Part shown: positions 55,928 through 64,000 of the stretch, piece by piece
How positions within the stretch are numbered: position 1 is the first letter of the stretch
How the letters are laid out: each line of letters begins with the position of its first letter
Origin: Dyella flagellata
GTDB lineage: Bacteria > Pseudomonadota > Gammaproteobacteria > Xanthomonadales > Rhodanobacteraceae
Direction: 5' to 3'
DNA length: 64,000 bases
Assembly (NCBI RefSeq): GCF_030160275.1
Contig: NZ_BSOA01000015.1
Location: 23,935 to 87,934 of the forward strand
Notes under the pieces: generated by a model
Databases searched by the model: none
The model's input: only the letters and a program-made list of their open reading frames with translations
Told to the model about the DNA's origin: nothing
Position numbers and translations under genes: made by a program

Positions 55928-56119
55928 CCACGTTTTGGGGAGAACCCCGCCCTTACGCCGCCACCCACCGACCACGGATAGCTGCGCCAAGCCAAAACGG
56001 GCTAGGCGCCCATCGCCCCTGGGTGCGACTCATTGCCCTCGGACCGTCGTTCGTCGGATGACCTCTTCCTTGTAACGCGCCGCTCGCGGAAAGCTCCCCG
56101 GTATACCGAGGAGAGGCTC

Positions 56120-56971
56120 ATGAACGCGTCTGCGACCGTTGTTACCGTACCCGACCTCAACACCCATGAGTCTCCCTGGCAACGCGGGGCGACTCCGGCC
56201 TTGCGTGCCGCGGCGGCGTTCTGGCTAGGTGTTGCGGTACTGGGCCAGTTGCTGTTTGCGTTCTATGTGGTCGACTTTTACGGCCGCACGGCCATGCGAG
56301 GGCACTGGCAGGAATGGAATACCGTGCTTGCCGCCGGATATATCCGCGGCGACACCCTTGGCAACACGGCACTCGTTGCCCACTTGCTGTGCGCCGTAGC
56401 GGTGATGCTGAGCGGGGCCGCCCAGCTCGTGCCGCTGGTCCGACGGCGCTGGCCGCGCTTTCATCGCTGGAATGGCCGCTTCTTCCTGATCTCCGCCATG
56501 ATCGCCAGCCTTGGTGGCGTGTACATGATCTGGGCGCGCCATGTCGCCGGAGGCGATTTGATCGGGCGCCTGAGCGGGAGCCTAAACGCGCTGCTGATCC
56601 TGGGCTTTGCCGGTCTTGCCCTCAAGCACGCACGCGGCCGACGCTTCGATGTGCATCGTCGTTGGGCGCTTCGCCTGTTCCTGGCGGTAAGCGGGGTGTG
56701 GTTCTTTCGCGTGGGCCTGATGTTCTGGATCGCGGTAAACCACGGGCCGGTCGGTTTCGATCCGAAGACCTTTACCGGTCCCTTCCTGAGCTTTCTGGGC
56801 TTTGCCGAATACCTGCTGCCCCTGAGCGTTCTGCAGCTTTACTTTGTCGCGGAGAAGAGCCGGAAGGCATCGGCGAAGTTTGCGATGGCCGGCGGCCTGG
56901 TGACGCTGACGCTGATGATGGGTGTGGGCATCGCCGCCGCGTTCGCCTTCCTGTGGCTGCCCCACTTGTAG
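56120..56971 (+). CDS. DUF2306-like membrane protein
   Basis: A 283-residue polytopic membrane protein with seven or eight spans. HLLCAVAVMLSGAAQLVPLV then RRRWPRFHRWNGRFFLISAM is the signature of DUF2306, in which the R-x-HR-x-G turn is conserved. RRFDVHRRWALRLFLAVSGV follows later. The family is uncharacterised; the His residues may carry heme. GAGGAGAGG precedes ATG at 56120. The stop lies directly before a kinase gene, so it may be co-transcribed with the two-component pair. Confidence 0.82.
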   Translation: MNASATVVTVPDLNTHESPWQRGATPALRAAAAFWLGVAVLGQLLFAFYVVDFYGRTAMRGHWQEWNTVLAAGYIRGDTLGNTALVAHLLCAVAVMLSGAAQLVPLVRRRWPRFHRWNGRFFLISAMIASLGGVYMIWARHVAGGDLIGRLSGSLNALLILGFAGLALKHARGRRFDVHRRWALRLFLAVSGVWFFRVGLMFWIAVNHGPVGFDPKTFTGPFLSFLGFAEYLLPLSVLQLYFVAEKSRKASAKFAMAGGLVTLTLMMGVGIAAAFAFLWLPHL

Positions 56972-57067
56972 GTGGTTGTCGGGGGCTTGGCGATCGGTAG
57001 ATCACCTGACTATTCTTCCGCGGTGTCCGCATCCTATTTTCACGCAAAGCCAAAGGGCCTGGCCTTG

Positions 57068-58105
57068 ATGCTGGGCTGGAAGCGCCTGCTTTTTACCCTG
57101 GGTATTTCGGGTGCCCTGGGATTGCTGCTGGCCCCTAGCTGGTTGTCGAGCACCCCTACGCTGCTGCTCAAGACAGTGGGAGCAGGACTGGCCGCGATGC
57201 TGACGTTCGGGTCATTCGAGCAGTGGCCCGCACGCATGCCGAGATGGCTCGCACGCTGGGTCCTTCAGGTGCTGGGCGTGGCAGTGGCCGTCCCGCTTGC
57301 GACCTGGCTGCTCTATGTGTACACCACTCCGGCAGGCGCGCCGTCGTTTTGGCATGACGAGGACCGCCTGCGAGGCTTCTTTACCCTGAGCTTTCTCGGC
57401 ATTCTGCTGGCGCCGTGGGCGGCATTGGGCGCGCTCGTGCGCCAGAAAGAGGCCTTGGCCCGCCACCAAGCGCTCGCATTCGACTTGGAACGCAGCGAAC
57501 TTGAGCGTCAGGCACTGGATGCGCGCCTGCACTTGTTGCAGGCGCAGGTCGCGCCGCATTTTCTGTTCAATACGCTCGCCAACGTACAGGTGCTGGTGGA
57601 TGAAGGTTCCCCGCAAGCATCTGCAGTGCTGCGTAATCTGATCGCCTATCTTCGCGCGGCGGTGCCGCGCTTGAACGAATCGGTCACCACGCTCGGCGAG
57701 GAGTTGGAGCTGGTGAAGGCGTACTTGGAATTGATGCATATGCGCATTCCTGATCGCCTGCAGTTTGCGCTGCACGTGGATGACGCGGCACGTTCGCTGC
57801 GCTGTCCACCGCTGACTTTGCTTACCTTGGTCGAGAATGCAGTGCGGCATGGCATCGACCCGAGCGAGGAAGGCGGACGCATCGACATCCACGTGCAGCG
57901 ACGTGGCGATCGCTGTGTAGTGCGCGTTAGCGATACAGGCGTGGGACTACAGTCCTCCAGTAAAGGCCTGGGTACCGGCCTCACAACCTTGCGCGAGCGC
58001 CTCACCTTGGCTTTCGCCGGCGACGCACGACTGAGCATCAACGCACAACATCCACACGGCGTCTCCGCCGAAGTTGAATTCCCGGCGCGCGAGGCAGGTG
58101 GCTGA
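57068..58105 (+). CDS. LytS/YehU-type sensor histidine kinase, second
   Basis: A membrane histidine kinase of about 345 residues. Four spans fill the first 125 residues. The phospho-acceptor block is LLQAQVAPHFLFNTLANVQV (His164 from this start), the N-box LVENAVRHGIDPSEEGG and the G-box GTGLTTLRERLTLAFAGD. The start is unsure: ATG at 57068, GTG at 57023 and GTG at 56972 are all in frame and none has a strong ribosome site. The stop overlaps the regulator start (TGATG). It is a different kinase from that at 23558, with low similarity outside the motifs. Confidence 0.9.
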   Translation: MLGWKRLLFTLGISGALGLLLAPSWLSSTPTLLLKTVGAGLAAMLTFGSFEQWPARMPRWLARWVLQVLGVAVAVPLATWLLYVYTTPAGAPSFWHDEDRLRGFFTLSFLGILLAPWAALGALVRQKEALARHQALAFDLERSELERQALDARLHLLQAQVAPHFLFNTLANVQVLVDEGSPQASAVLRNLIAYLRAAVPRLNESVTTLGEELELVKAYLELMHMRIPDRLQFALHVDDAARSLRCPPLTLLTLVENAVRHGIDPSEEGGRIDIHVQRRGDRCVVRVSDTGVGLQSSSKGLGTGLTTLRERLTLAFAGDARLSINAQHPHGVSAEVEFPAREAGG

Positions 58106-58878
58106 TGACTACCGCGCTGATCGCCGACGACGAACCGCTGTTGCGTGGCGCCTTGGCCCAGATGCTTGCGCAAGCGTGGCCGGAGCTGCAGGTAGCCGCA
58201 CAGGCACGCAACGGCCGTGAAGCGATCAAGCAATTCGACGCCATCCAACCCGACGTATGTTTCCTCGACGTGCACATGCCGGGCGTTTCCGGTGTCGATG
58301 TGGCGCATCACATCGGGCGGCGCGCACACGTGGTGTTTGTCACCGCCTATGACAAATACGCTGTGCAAGCCTTCGCCCAAGGCGTGCTCGACTACCTGGT
58401 GAAGCCGGTGGAACCGGCGCGGCTGGCAGAAACCGTGGCACGCCTGAAGGAACGCCTGCGCATGGCGCAGCCGGCGTCGAATACCGAAGCCTTGCTGCGC
58501 GAACTCGCCACCCAGCTCGAACGTCGCGCTTCACCTCCGTCGCTGCGCTGGATACGCGCGCAGGTCGGACAGACCTTGCGCCTGATTCCCGTGGATGACA
58601 TCGTTTACTTGCGCTCGGAGGCGAAGTACACGCTGATCGCCTGGCGCGGCGAGGCCGGCCAAGCCTGCGAAGCACTGATCAGCAGCACTCTGAAGGAACT
58701 CATCACCCAACTCGATGCCGCGCAGTTTGTACAGGTGCACCGTTCGGTGGTGGTCAACCTGCGTGCCATAAGCCATATCACCCGCGGCGGCAACGAAACC
58801 GCCAGCGTGCACCTGAAGGATCGCAAGGAGCAGTTGCCCGTCAGCCGCAGTTATCTTCATCTGTTTCGACAAATGTAG
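58105..58878 (+). CDS. LytTR-family response regulator, second
   Basis: A 257-residue partner of the second kinase. Receiver domain with acidic DDE at 8-10, phospho-acceptor Asp55 (VCFLDVHMPG) and the YLVKP Lys. The C-terminal LytTR domain shows IPVDDIVYLRSEAKYTLIAW, FVQVHRSVVVNLRAISHITR and LPVSRSYLHLFRQM. The start ATG overlaps the kinase stop. Targets are unknown; the neighbouring DUF2306 gene upstream is one possibility. Confidence 0.94.
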   Translation: MTTALIADDEPLLRGALAQMLAQAWPELQVAAQARNGREAIKQFDAIQPDVCFLDVHMPGVSGVDVAHHIGRRAHVVFVTAYDKYAVQAFAQGVLDYLVKPVEPARLAETVARLKERLRMAQPASNTEALLRELATQLERRASPPSLRWIRAQVGQTLRLIPVDDIVYLRSEAKYTLIAWRGEAGQACEALISSTLKELITQLDAAQFVQVHRSVVVNLRAISHITRGGNETASVHLKDRKEQLPVSRSYLHLFRQM

Positions 58879-58900
58879 ACGGGTGCTTGTCAGACAGTAG

Positions 58901-59449
58901 TCACCTCTGTGGTGATTCGGCAGCGGGATACGTGAGCGTCCTATCCGACTGAGCCACCGCCCCCTCGGTCAGCCGAGCCGCATCCACGTTGCCAGGCGCA
59001 AGGATGTGGAAGACCGATTCACCGTGCGCCAGCAGATAGTCCGTGATGATGCGTCGATGGCAGCGCCACCACACGGCTTCCGAGCACATGATCGCGCACC
59101 GCTCATTGCGTCCTTGCGCAAGCAGATGTTCAAGGCCGCTGTGGAAAGCCTCCGAGAGCGCATAGTCTGCGTAGTTGTGAAAGCTCTGGTTGCTCCAGAA
59201 GGCATTGACCTCGGCAGAGACAGGCTTGGACCGGCAGCGACGGCCGCCAAGGGCGGCAAGGTGTTCGTACGATAGCTGGAAAGGCTGCAGCGCCTCGGGC
59301 AACACCTCCGTATTGAACTGCGGATTGGTCAGTGAACGCGGAAAGGCTCTGACATCCACCACGCGCTGAACTTCCGCCTCGCGCAACAGCCCGACAAATT
59401 CGTCCAGGCAGCGGTTGGAATGGCCGATGGTGAAGAAAGGAAGCGTCAT
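58901..59449 (-). CDS. DUF488-family protein
   Basis: A 182-residue protein. TIGHSNRCLDEFVGLLREAE, VVDVRAFPRSLTNPQFN and YADYALSEAFHSGLEHLLAQ, with CSEAVWWRCHRRIITDYLLA near the end, are the conserved DUF488 blocks (a cytoplasmic family of unknown function with a conserved Cys/Trp-Arg pair). ATG at 59449 gives MTLPFFTIGHSNR, the family start. The reading frame stays open another 396 bases upstream, see the next entry. Confidence 0.88.
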   Translation of the reverse strand: MTLPFFTIGHSNRCLDEFVGLLREAEVQRVVDVRAFPRSLTNPQFNTEVLPEALQPFQLSYEHLAALGGRRCRSKPVSAEVNAFWSNQSFHNYADYALSEAFHSGLEHLLAQGRNERCAIMCSEAVWWRCHRRIITDYLLAHGESVFHILAPGNVDAARLTEGAVAQSDRTLTYPAAESPQR

Positions 59450-59845
59450 GCAACGCCTTGGATGAAATACGGGGTTGGCTTTCAGACCTGCTCGATACGG
59501 GCTTACTTTGCCCCTGCCTTGGTAGCGATTCCGTAAAGGGAAGCAAGGAGCACCCTGTTCCCCGGGGCTGTTCATGGAAAACGCCTTCTCACCCATAAGC
59601 GCATAACCAATGCCTAAGCGGCATCGAGGCTGGATTCGCTCAACGTACAAAACCTGGTTCGGATGATGCTCCCTGATCGTCTCCACTGCACCTTGAACAT
59701 CCAGCTCATCCATCGGATCAATTCGATGGGTGAAATTTGTCAAGTCAAAACCTTCAGCTCGCAGTTGCTCCAGTTTCGCGGCGTCCAATAGGCCGTCATT
59801 CACCCAGATCGCCGTCTGACCTCCACGAGCAAGCTTGAATATCAC
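59450..59845 (-). other. In-frame open extension upstream of DUF488, origin unclear
   Basis: The same frame starts with ATG at 59845 and has no stop before the DUF488 start. The first 70 residues look like a real small protein (QTAIWVNDGLLDAAKLEQLR, VETIREHHPNQVLYVERIQP). The following 60 are basic and low in order, as in untranslated DNA. This may be a separate upstream gene that has lost its stop codon, a sequencing or frameshift artefact, or a true fusion of 314 residues. I favour two genes. Confidence 0.4.
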
Positions 59846-59893
59846 GCCTAGACCATGATTGGTAAGCGCAATAAAGAACCACGTCCATCTCTC

Positions 59894-60388
59894 CTATGCC
59901 GAAACCTGATTTACGGGCAGTTGCACCGAAGAATGCGCGGCGATCATTTTTTTCATAAACATACTGAGCCCACCAATGTCCACGGACATGTTTTGCAATG
60001 AAACCTGCACCCTGAACTTGATCTTCTTATCCAGCCACTTGCCGACCTTGGAGGATGGCTGATGAAACTTGGACGGGTCCCGCGGGAAGTAATAGAGGTA
60101 ATAATTGCCCTTGACGTTGGTAAATTCGAACGAGGCGACATCGCCCCAGGGAACCAATCCGTATTTCCTGGAGCGAAAATCTTGAATTCCGCGCTCGTCG
60201 ATCACGACTTTGACACGGCGATCGAACGTCCTGTAACCAAACAGAATCGTGCCTCCTCCAAAGAGAATCAGCCCGTACCATATCTGCCACATTTGCAGCA
60301 GCAAGCCTGGAACGAAGAGGCCCAGACACAGAGCGAATAGCACAGCATTTCTCCACAATGAATTGCGTAGCTCGAAGCTCTGATTCAT
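59894..60388 (-). CDS. Two-span membrane protein with PH-like tail
   Basis: A 164-residue protein. Two adjacent spans (AVLFALCLGLFVPGLLLQMW, YGLILFGGGTILFGY) form a hairpin, followed by a cytoplasmic beta-rich domain. DRRVKVVIDERGIQDFRSRK and GLVPWGDVASFEFTNVKGNY follow the strand order of bacterial PH-like (STM3941/YdbT-like) domains. GGGGGAAAG precedes ATG at 60388. Function unknown. Confidence 0.7.
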   Translation of the reverse strand: MNQSFELRNSLWRNAVLFALCLGLFVPGLLLQMWQIWYGLILFGGGTILFGYRTFDRRVKVVIDERGIQDFRSRKYGLVPWGDVASFEFTNVKGNYYLYYFPRDPSKFHQPSSKVGKWLDKKIKFRVQVSLQNMSVDIGGLSMFMKKMIAAHSSVQLPVNQVSA

Positions 60389-60511
60389 CTTTCCCCCCTT
60401 TAACATCCGGCACTCCTTCGCGAAGAGAGTGCCCACGGCTCCTCTGTCTTCGCGCTCGCTTCCGTCACTTCAAAGATGTCATCGCGTCGGCCAAAAGGAT
60501 TGCAAGCCAGG

Positions 60512-62005
60512 TCATTGCCCCGACTTGGCCTTTTCTACCACCAACGCGACGATAGCGCTCCCGACGCGCTTCGCGGCGGGCGGATCCTGGTTGGCCAGTA
60601 TCACGACGGTATACGGCGAGCCGAGGATCATGGATAGATCCGTGCTTACGCCCTGAAAGCCGCCCCCGTGTCCCACGACGGTACGGCCATAGATGTTTTC
60701 AATCTCCATCGCATAGCCGTAATTTTCGTCGCCAAACGCTTTGGTAGTACGGGACTTGACCATCTGATCGAACGTCACTTTGCTCTCCAGCTTTCCATCG
60801 CGCAAAGCACTAGCAAATCGCACGAGGTCATCTGCCGTGGAGATCGAGCCACCAGCAGGGCTGCCGATATCACGTTCCGCTTCATGCCAGGTCTTCGATG
60901 GCCCCTGTTCCGTCATTCTCGTGTAGGGGACGACCAGTTTCGCCCCGGAGTACGGGATATTGTTGGGATCACTGCCAGTCATTCCTGCCGCTGCAAAGAT
61001 GTGCTTGCGGATATAGCTGGGATAGTCTTCGCCGGACACCTTTTCGACGATGGCGCCTGCTAGCGCGAGGCCGGCATTGCTGTAGGCCCAACTCGTTCCT
61101 GGCGCGAACTTCGGCTCATCCTTGTCGTACAGCGGCATGAATTCTTCGGCGCGCTTCACGCCATGCTTCATCATTTCCGGCGTGCGTGCACCCAGGAAAT
61201 CACCCATGCCGGAGGTATGTGACAACAACATGCCGACCGTGACCTTGTTGCGCACGGTCTGATTGGGATAGTCAGGGAAGAACTTGCCAACGGTATCGTC
61301 AAACGACATTTTCTTTTGATCGACCAGCTGACCGATCGAAGCTGCCGTGAACATCTTGCCCATGGAGGCGAGGGTGAATTGCGTCGAAGAGCTGATCGGG
61401 GTTTTCTTTACACGATCGGCATAGCCGGCACTGGCGCTGGCAATGATCTGTGTTCCGCGTGCAACCACGACGATGCCCGAGAAAGACCCGTCGCGTGACT
61501 TCTCGGCGACTACTTCACTCACTTCACGCGCGATAGCCGCATCGCCAAGGTCTTTCGGCAAGGCCGATTCCGGGGGTGTGGTCGGGAAGGTGAAGTATCG
61601 AACGACGCGGCCAGCGTCGTCCATCGCAAGCTGCGTTTTGAACCATTCGTGGGACTTCACGCCATTCACTAGCACCGTAACGCTGTGAGCGCTGGATTGG
61701 GTGACGTTTACCAAACGAAAGCCACCGTTATCGGTGCACATTTCGAAATCGGATTGCGCAAGCTCTTGCGCCGATATGTGCTTTGTAACCTCGGCCGAAA
61801 GATTCGCCGCCAGCCATTTCGCCATCTGTTCGGCATTGGGTGTCCTACACAGATCGAGCCAAGCTCCTAGTAGCTGACCCGCCCCAGAGTCGGGTAACCG
61901 CGTTGTCTGCGCCAGCTCCGCGTGTCGCGGGCTAGTGGCAGCAGGAGCTTGCGTAAAAGCCAGTACGGATGCCAACAACACTAGTAGTCCGTGGGTACGC
62001 TTCAT
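60512..62005 (-). CDS. Serine hydrolase of the beta-lactamase / class C fold
   Basis: A 497-residue exported enzyme with a signal peptide (MKRTHGLLVLLASVLAFTQA). About 150 residues of NTF2-like sequence precede the catalytic domain, in which SxxK is ASMGKMF and the Tyr motif YSN is in SWAYSNAGLALAG. GHGGGFQGVSTDLSM holds the C-terminal HxG triad. Substrate specificity is unknown: peptidase, esterase or beta-lactamase-like activity are all possible for this family. Confidence 0.87.
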   Translation of the reverse strand: MKRTHGLLVLLASVLAFTQAPAATSPRHAELAQTTRLPDSGAGQLLGAWLDLCRTPNAEQMAKWLAANLSAEVTKHISAQELAQSDFEMCTDNGGFRLVNVTQSSAHSVTVLVNGVKSHEWFKTQLAMDDAGRVVRYFTFPTTPPESALPKDLGDAAIAREVSEVVAEKSRDGSFSGIVVVARGTQIIASASAGYADRVKKTPISSSTQFTLASMGKMFTAASIGQLVDQKKMSFDDTVGKFFPDYPNQTVRNKVTVGMLLSHTSGMGDFLGARTPEMMKHGVKRAEEFMPLYDKDEPKFAPGTSWAYSNAGLALAGAIVEKVSGEDYPSYIRKHIFAAAGMTGSDPNNIPYSGAKLVVPYTRMTEQGPSKTWHEAERDIGSPAGGSISTADDLVRFASALRDGKLESKVTFDQMVKSRTTKAFGDENYGYAMEIENIYGRTVVGHGGGFQGVSTDLSMILGSPYTVVILANQDPPAAKRVGSAIVALVVEKAKSGQ

Positions 62006-62114
62006 TGCCGATTTGCTCCGATGTGTTATCGAAAAGCGAGTCTATGGGAACGATCAAAGCCGGACGTCAGGCGTAACGAGGGTACATCGTGGCAGATGCA
62101 GGTCCCGACGAAAA

Positions 62115-62489
62115 CTAGTGCCAATTTCGCAGCAGCGAGAAGACGAGAAATTGGCCAGCCAATGACACCAAGAGCGAAGCCGGGAATGACAGGATAAACA
62201 GCACGGTCGCTGCGAAACCACCCTTGGCTCCGCGAGAGCGAAGGAAGTAATACGGAAGTCCGATCAAGACTAGGCCAGCGACGCACACGTTTAACAGGTA
62301 GCTACGCCTATATGACCGCTGCTCAGCATCCAGCCGGTACCATAGAAAAAGAAGAAACGCATATGTTGGAACAGACAGCACCGCAAAGGGAGGGAGCTGC
62401 GCATGTCTTTGGTGGAAGTACTGTACGATCGCTCCGCTTAAAAATGTGATTAAGGCCAAAAGCCAAATCACCGCTGTCTTTGGATTCAT
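62115..62489 (-). CDS. Four-span membrane protein of unknown function
   Basis: A 124-residue hydrophobic protein. Spans are TAVIWLLALITFLSGAIVQY, FAVLSVPTYAFLLFLWYRL, LLNVCVAGLVLIGLPYYFLR and ATVLFILSFPASLLVSLAGQ. The basic loop DAEQRSYRRSYLL separates the second and third. AAGGAT sits 6 bases before the ATG. No family recognised. Confidence 0.65.
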   Translation of the reverse strand: MNPKTAVIWLLALITFLSGAIVQYFHQRHAQLPPFAVLSVPTYAFLLFLWYRLDAEQRSYRRSYLLNVCVAGLVLIGLPYYFLRSRGAKGGFAATVLFILSFPASLLVSLAGQFLVFSLLRNWH

Positions 62490-62535
62490 CAAGTATCCTT
62501 TTTGGTAAATCCAGACCCGAAGGCGAGCATTTGGC

Positions 62536-62865
62536 TCAGGCGGCCTCGGCGATCTTCACAACCGCGCTCTTGCCATGCAACATGGCGCCAGTGAGGGCTT
62601 TGAAGATACTTGCCAGAGCATCCATGCCAGGGTTTCCACCCGCAGCAAGCATGCGATGAAGGCTCTTGGACGGCCTGCCCGTTTCCTTGGCCAATCCTTC
62701 GAAACCTACCAGACCATGTGTCAGATCACGCATAAGTAGGCGTGCTGCTTCGGCTTCGCCATTGACCAGTAGGGTGGCTGCTTCAGCCAGTAGAGCGCGG
62801 GCAAATTCCGGGTCTTTTTTGATACGTTCCGCTACGGTTTCGCGGTAGTCCACGGTGAGTGCCAT
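62536..62865 (-). CDS. HigA-type antitoxin
   Basis: A 109-residue protein with a helix-turn-helix core. TVAERIKKDPEFARALLAEA opens it, and LAKETGRPSKSLHRMLAAGG with NPGMDALASIFKALTG forms the DNA-binding helices, as in HigA/HTH antitoxins. It lies 60 bases after the toxin gene on the same strand, the toxin-first order of higBA. It should neutralise the toxin and bind the palindrome upstream of the pair. Confidence 0.85.
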   Translation of the reverse strand: MALTVDYRETVAERIKKDPEFARALLAEAATLLVNGEAEAARLLMRDLTHGLVGFEGLAKETGRPSKSLHRMLAAGGNPGMDALASIFKALTGAMLHGKSAVVKIAEAA

Positions 62866-62925
62866 GTTTAGAACTCCTTTGCTTTCTCAGTAAAGCTGAA
62901 GGTAGGGCAGCCATACTAGATACGA

Positions 62926-63300
62926 TTACTTCTTGTTTTTCCGTTTGACTGTTGTCGCTTTCTTGGTCGCTTCCTTGCTCTGTTTTTTGCGTTGTTTGTA
63001 TTCCTTGACTAGATCGATGGCTTTTTCGATTTCCTTTGATTGATCGCTCTTATCGCCGCCGCCCATCAGAACAATAAGCTCGTCACCGTCCTGATGAACA
63101 TAAATGCGAATGCCTTTGCCCCAATCGATGCGCCATTCGGCCAAGCCAGCACCGAGGCTCTTCAATCCTGAGCTATGGCCGGTTTCCATTCTGACCACAG
63201 CCACTGTGACTTTAGCGGCAGCGACGGCAGGTAGATCATTGAAAAATTCAGCGTAATGATTGCGACCTTTGCTATCTACATATTCGGTAATAGCCGGCAT
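62926..63300 (-). CDS. HigB/RelE-superfamily toxin
   Basis: A 124-residue protein of the HigB/Gp49-like RelE group. MPAITEYVDSKGRNHYAEFF leads to the helix-strand core VTVAVVRMETGHSSGLKSLG, then LAEWRIDWGKGIRIYVHQDG. Such toxins cleave translated mRNA at the ribosome. The tail is strongly Lys-rich (KEYKQRKKQSKEATKKATTV), longer than usual. GGAG precedes the ATG at 63300, 35 bases downstream of a perfect palindrome. The antitoxin gene follows. Confidence 0.85.
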   Translation of the reverse strand: MPAITEYVDSKGRNHYAEFFNDLPAVAAAKVTVAVVRMETGHSSGLKSLGAGLAEWRIDWGKGIRIYVHQDGDELIVLMGGGDKSDQSKEIEKAIDLVKEYKQRKKQSKEATKKATTVKRKNKK

Positions 63301-63334
63301 AAGAAGAAGCTCCCTATCGTTCTTATGCGTGCAT

Positions 63335-63356
63335 ATGGTAACATATTTGTTACCAT
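63335..63356. promoter_or_regulatory. Palindromic operator of the toxin-antitoxin pair
   Basis: ATGGTAACA (63335-63343) and TGTTACCAT (63348-63356) are perfect complements around TATT, 35-56 bases upstream of the toxin ATG. The size and place fit the autoregulatory HigA operator. 63357-63526 holds no gene. Confidence 0.75.
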
Positions 63357-63526
63357 CTAGCAAATTCCTCGGAAACTCGCCATTCATGGCGCATTGACCT
63401 TGGCGGAATCGGGGACGTCCTGGGCTGCCGCCGTTTCTTGTAGTTCGGTACCGCTCCGTTAGGCTGGCACCATAGAGACCTGGCCATCCAAGGAATGCAT
63501 GGAATGCCAGGTCTCCGCTGTCGAGC

Positions 63527-64000
63527 TTAGCTCCCCGTGGTTGCGTCGTACGGCTTCTTGAAGAGCTTGAGCGGGCCATCCAGCTTAAGTGCGATCACAC
63601 TCATTTGCGGATCCAACGTCTGCCCGGCGAGGTCGATGTACAGCAGCCCCGGGATATTTACGCTGTTGCCGATCAGCTGGGTCTTCAAGTTGGCGTTGCT
63701 GCCCAGCACACGGGCGTCAACCACCTTGTTCATCAGCCCTTTGACCAACACCGGGCCATTCGGCTTTCCGTCGACGAACAGGTACAAGGTCTGGTGGTCG
63801 GCTGAAAGGGTGCTCGGTCCGCTGTAGTAATCCTTCGGCACGCCGGCGTCGGTGCCGTAGATCGCCTGCGGGTACTGATGTACCCAGCGCCCAAGCGCAT
63901 CAAGGATGTCTATCTGCTCCTGCGGGATGGTGCCGTCGGCACGGGCGCCGATGTCGAGCAGGAGATTGCCGCCCATGCCGATCGTGTCGGCGAACAGGCC
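63527..64000 (-). CDS. Alpha-L-fucosidase, C-terminal part (runs off the window)
   Basis: The last 157 codons of a larger gene; the frame continues past base 64000. GGNLLLDIGARADGTIPQEQ then LDALGRWVHQYPQAIYGTD is the end of the GH29 alpha-L-fucosidase catalytic barrel. A C-terminal beta domain follows (TLYLFVDGKPNGPVLVKGLM). The enzyme removes terminal L-fucose from glycans, and family members with this layout are usually exported. The catalytic nucleophile and signal peptide lie outside the window. Confidence 0.85.
   Translation of the reverse strand, partial: GLFADTIGMGGNLLLDIGARADGTIPQEQIDILDALGRWVHQYPQAIYGTDAGVPKDYYSGPSTLSADHQTLYLFVDGKPNGPVLVKGLMNKVVDARVLGSNANLKTQLIGNSVNIPGLLYIDLAGQTLDPQMSVIALKLDGPLKLFKKPYDATTGS

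Overview
The window looks like chromosome of a high-GC gammaproteobacterium of the order Xanthomonadales, most likely family Rhodanobacteraceae (Dyella, Rhodanobacter or Luteibacter type). The grounds are gene content and style: TopA with a long Lys/Ala tail, a dprA / LysM / def-fmt-rsmB block, RebB-type genes, and a dispersed palindromic repeat built on GCTGGGAT. The genus is an inference; no database search was possible.

Layout. 1-8.1 kb is conserved housekeeping: topA and dprA and a LysM protein on the minus strand, then def-fmt-rsmB on the plus strand with stop/start overlaps. 8.2-18.5 kb is a plus-strand cell-surface glycan cluster: two GT39 (ArnT-like) glycosyltransferases, a PIG-V-like membrane mannosyltransferase, two paralogous GT4-type transferases flanking an O-antigen-ligase-like protein, a WaaE-like GT2 transferase, a CDP-glycerol-phosphotransferase-like protein and a small TPR protein. 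A minus-strand LpxL/HtrB-like acyltransferase follows, then dtd and rpoD with a clear terminator.

At 22.98-23.31 kb lies a tRNA-Ile2(CAU) gene interrupted in the anticodon loop by a 249-nt group I intron; a decayed partial copy of the intron core sits 3.4 kb away. From 23.5 kb onward the DNA is accessory in character: two LytS/LytTR two-component systems, a minus-strand RebB (R-body / killing trait) cluster with a gene remnant, a ricin-B + delta-endotoxin-N-like + jacalin-like toxin candidate, redox and detoxification genes (GST with divergent HxlR regulator, catalase-like peroxidase with divergent Cys-rich regulator, tautomerase, cupins, VOC protein), a YadG/YadH-type ABC exporter, a run of unassigned minus-strand genes (45-54 kb), a ClsC-like phospholipase D protein, a beta-lactamase-fold serine hydrolase, a HigBA-type toxin-antitoxin pair with a perfect palindromic operator, and the 3' end of an alpha-L-fucosidase gene cut by the window edge.

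Six copies of one palindromic repeat (about 40-70 bp) lie between genes across the window, often at gene 3' ends. No CRISPR array, IS transposase, rRNA or prophage structural gene was seen.
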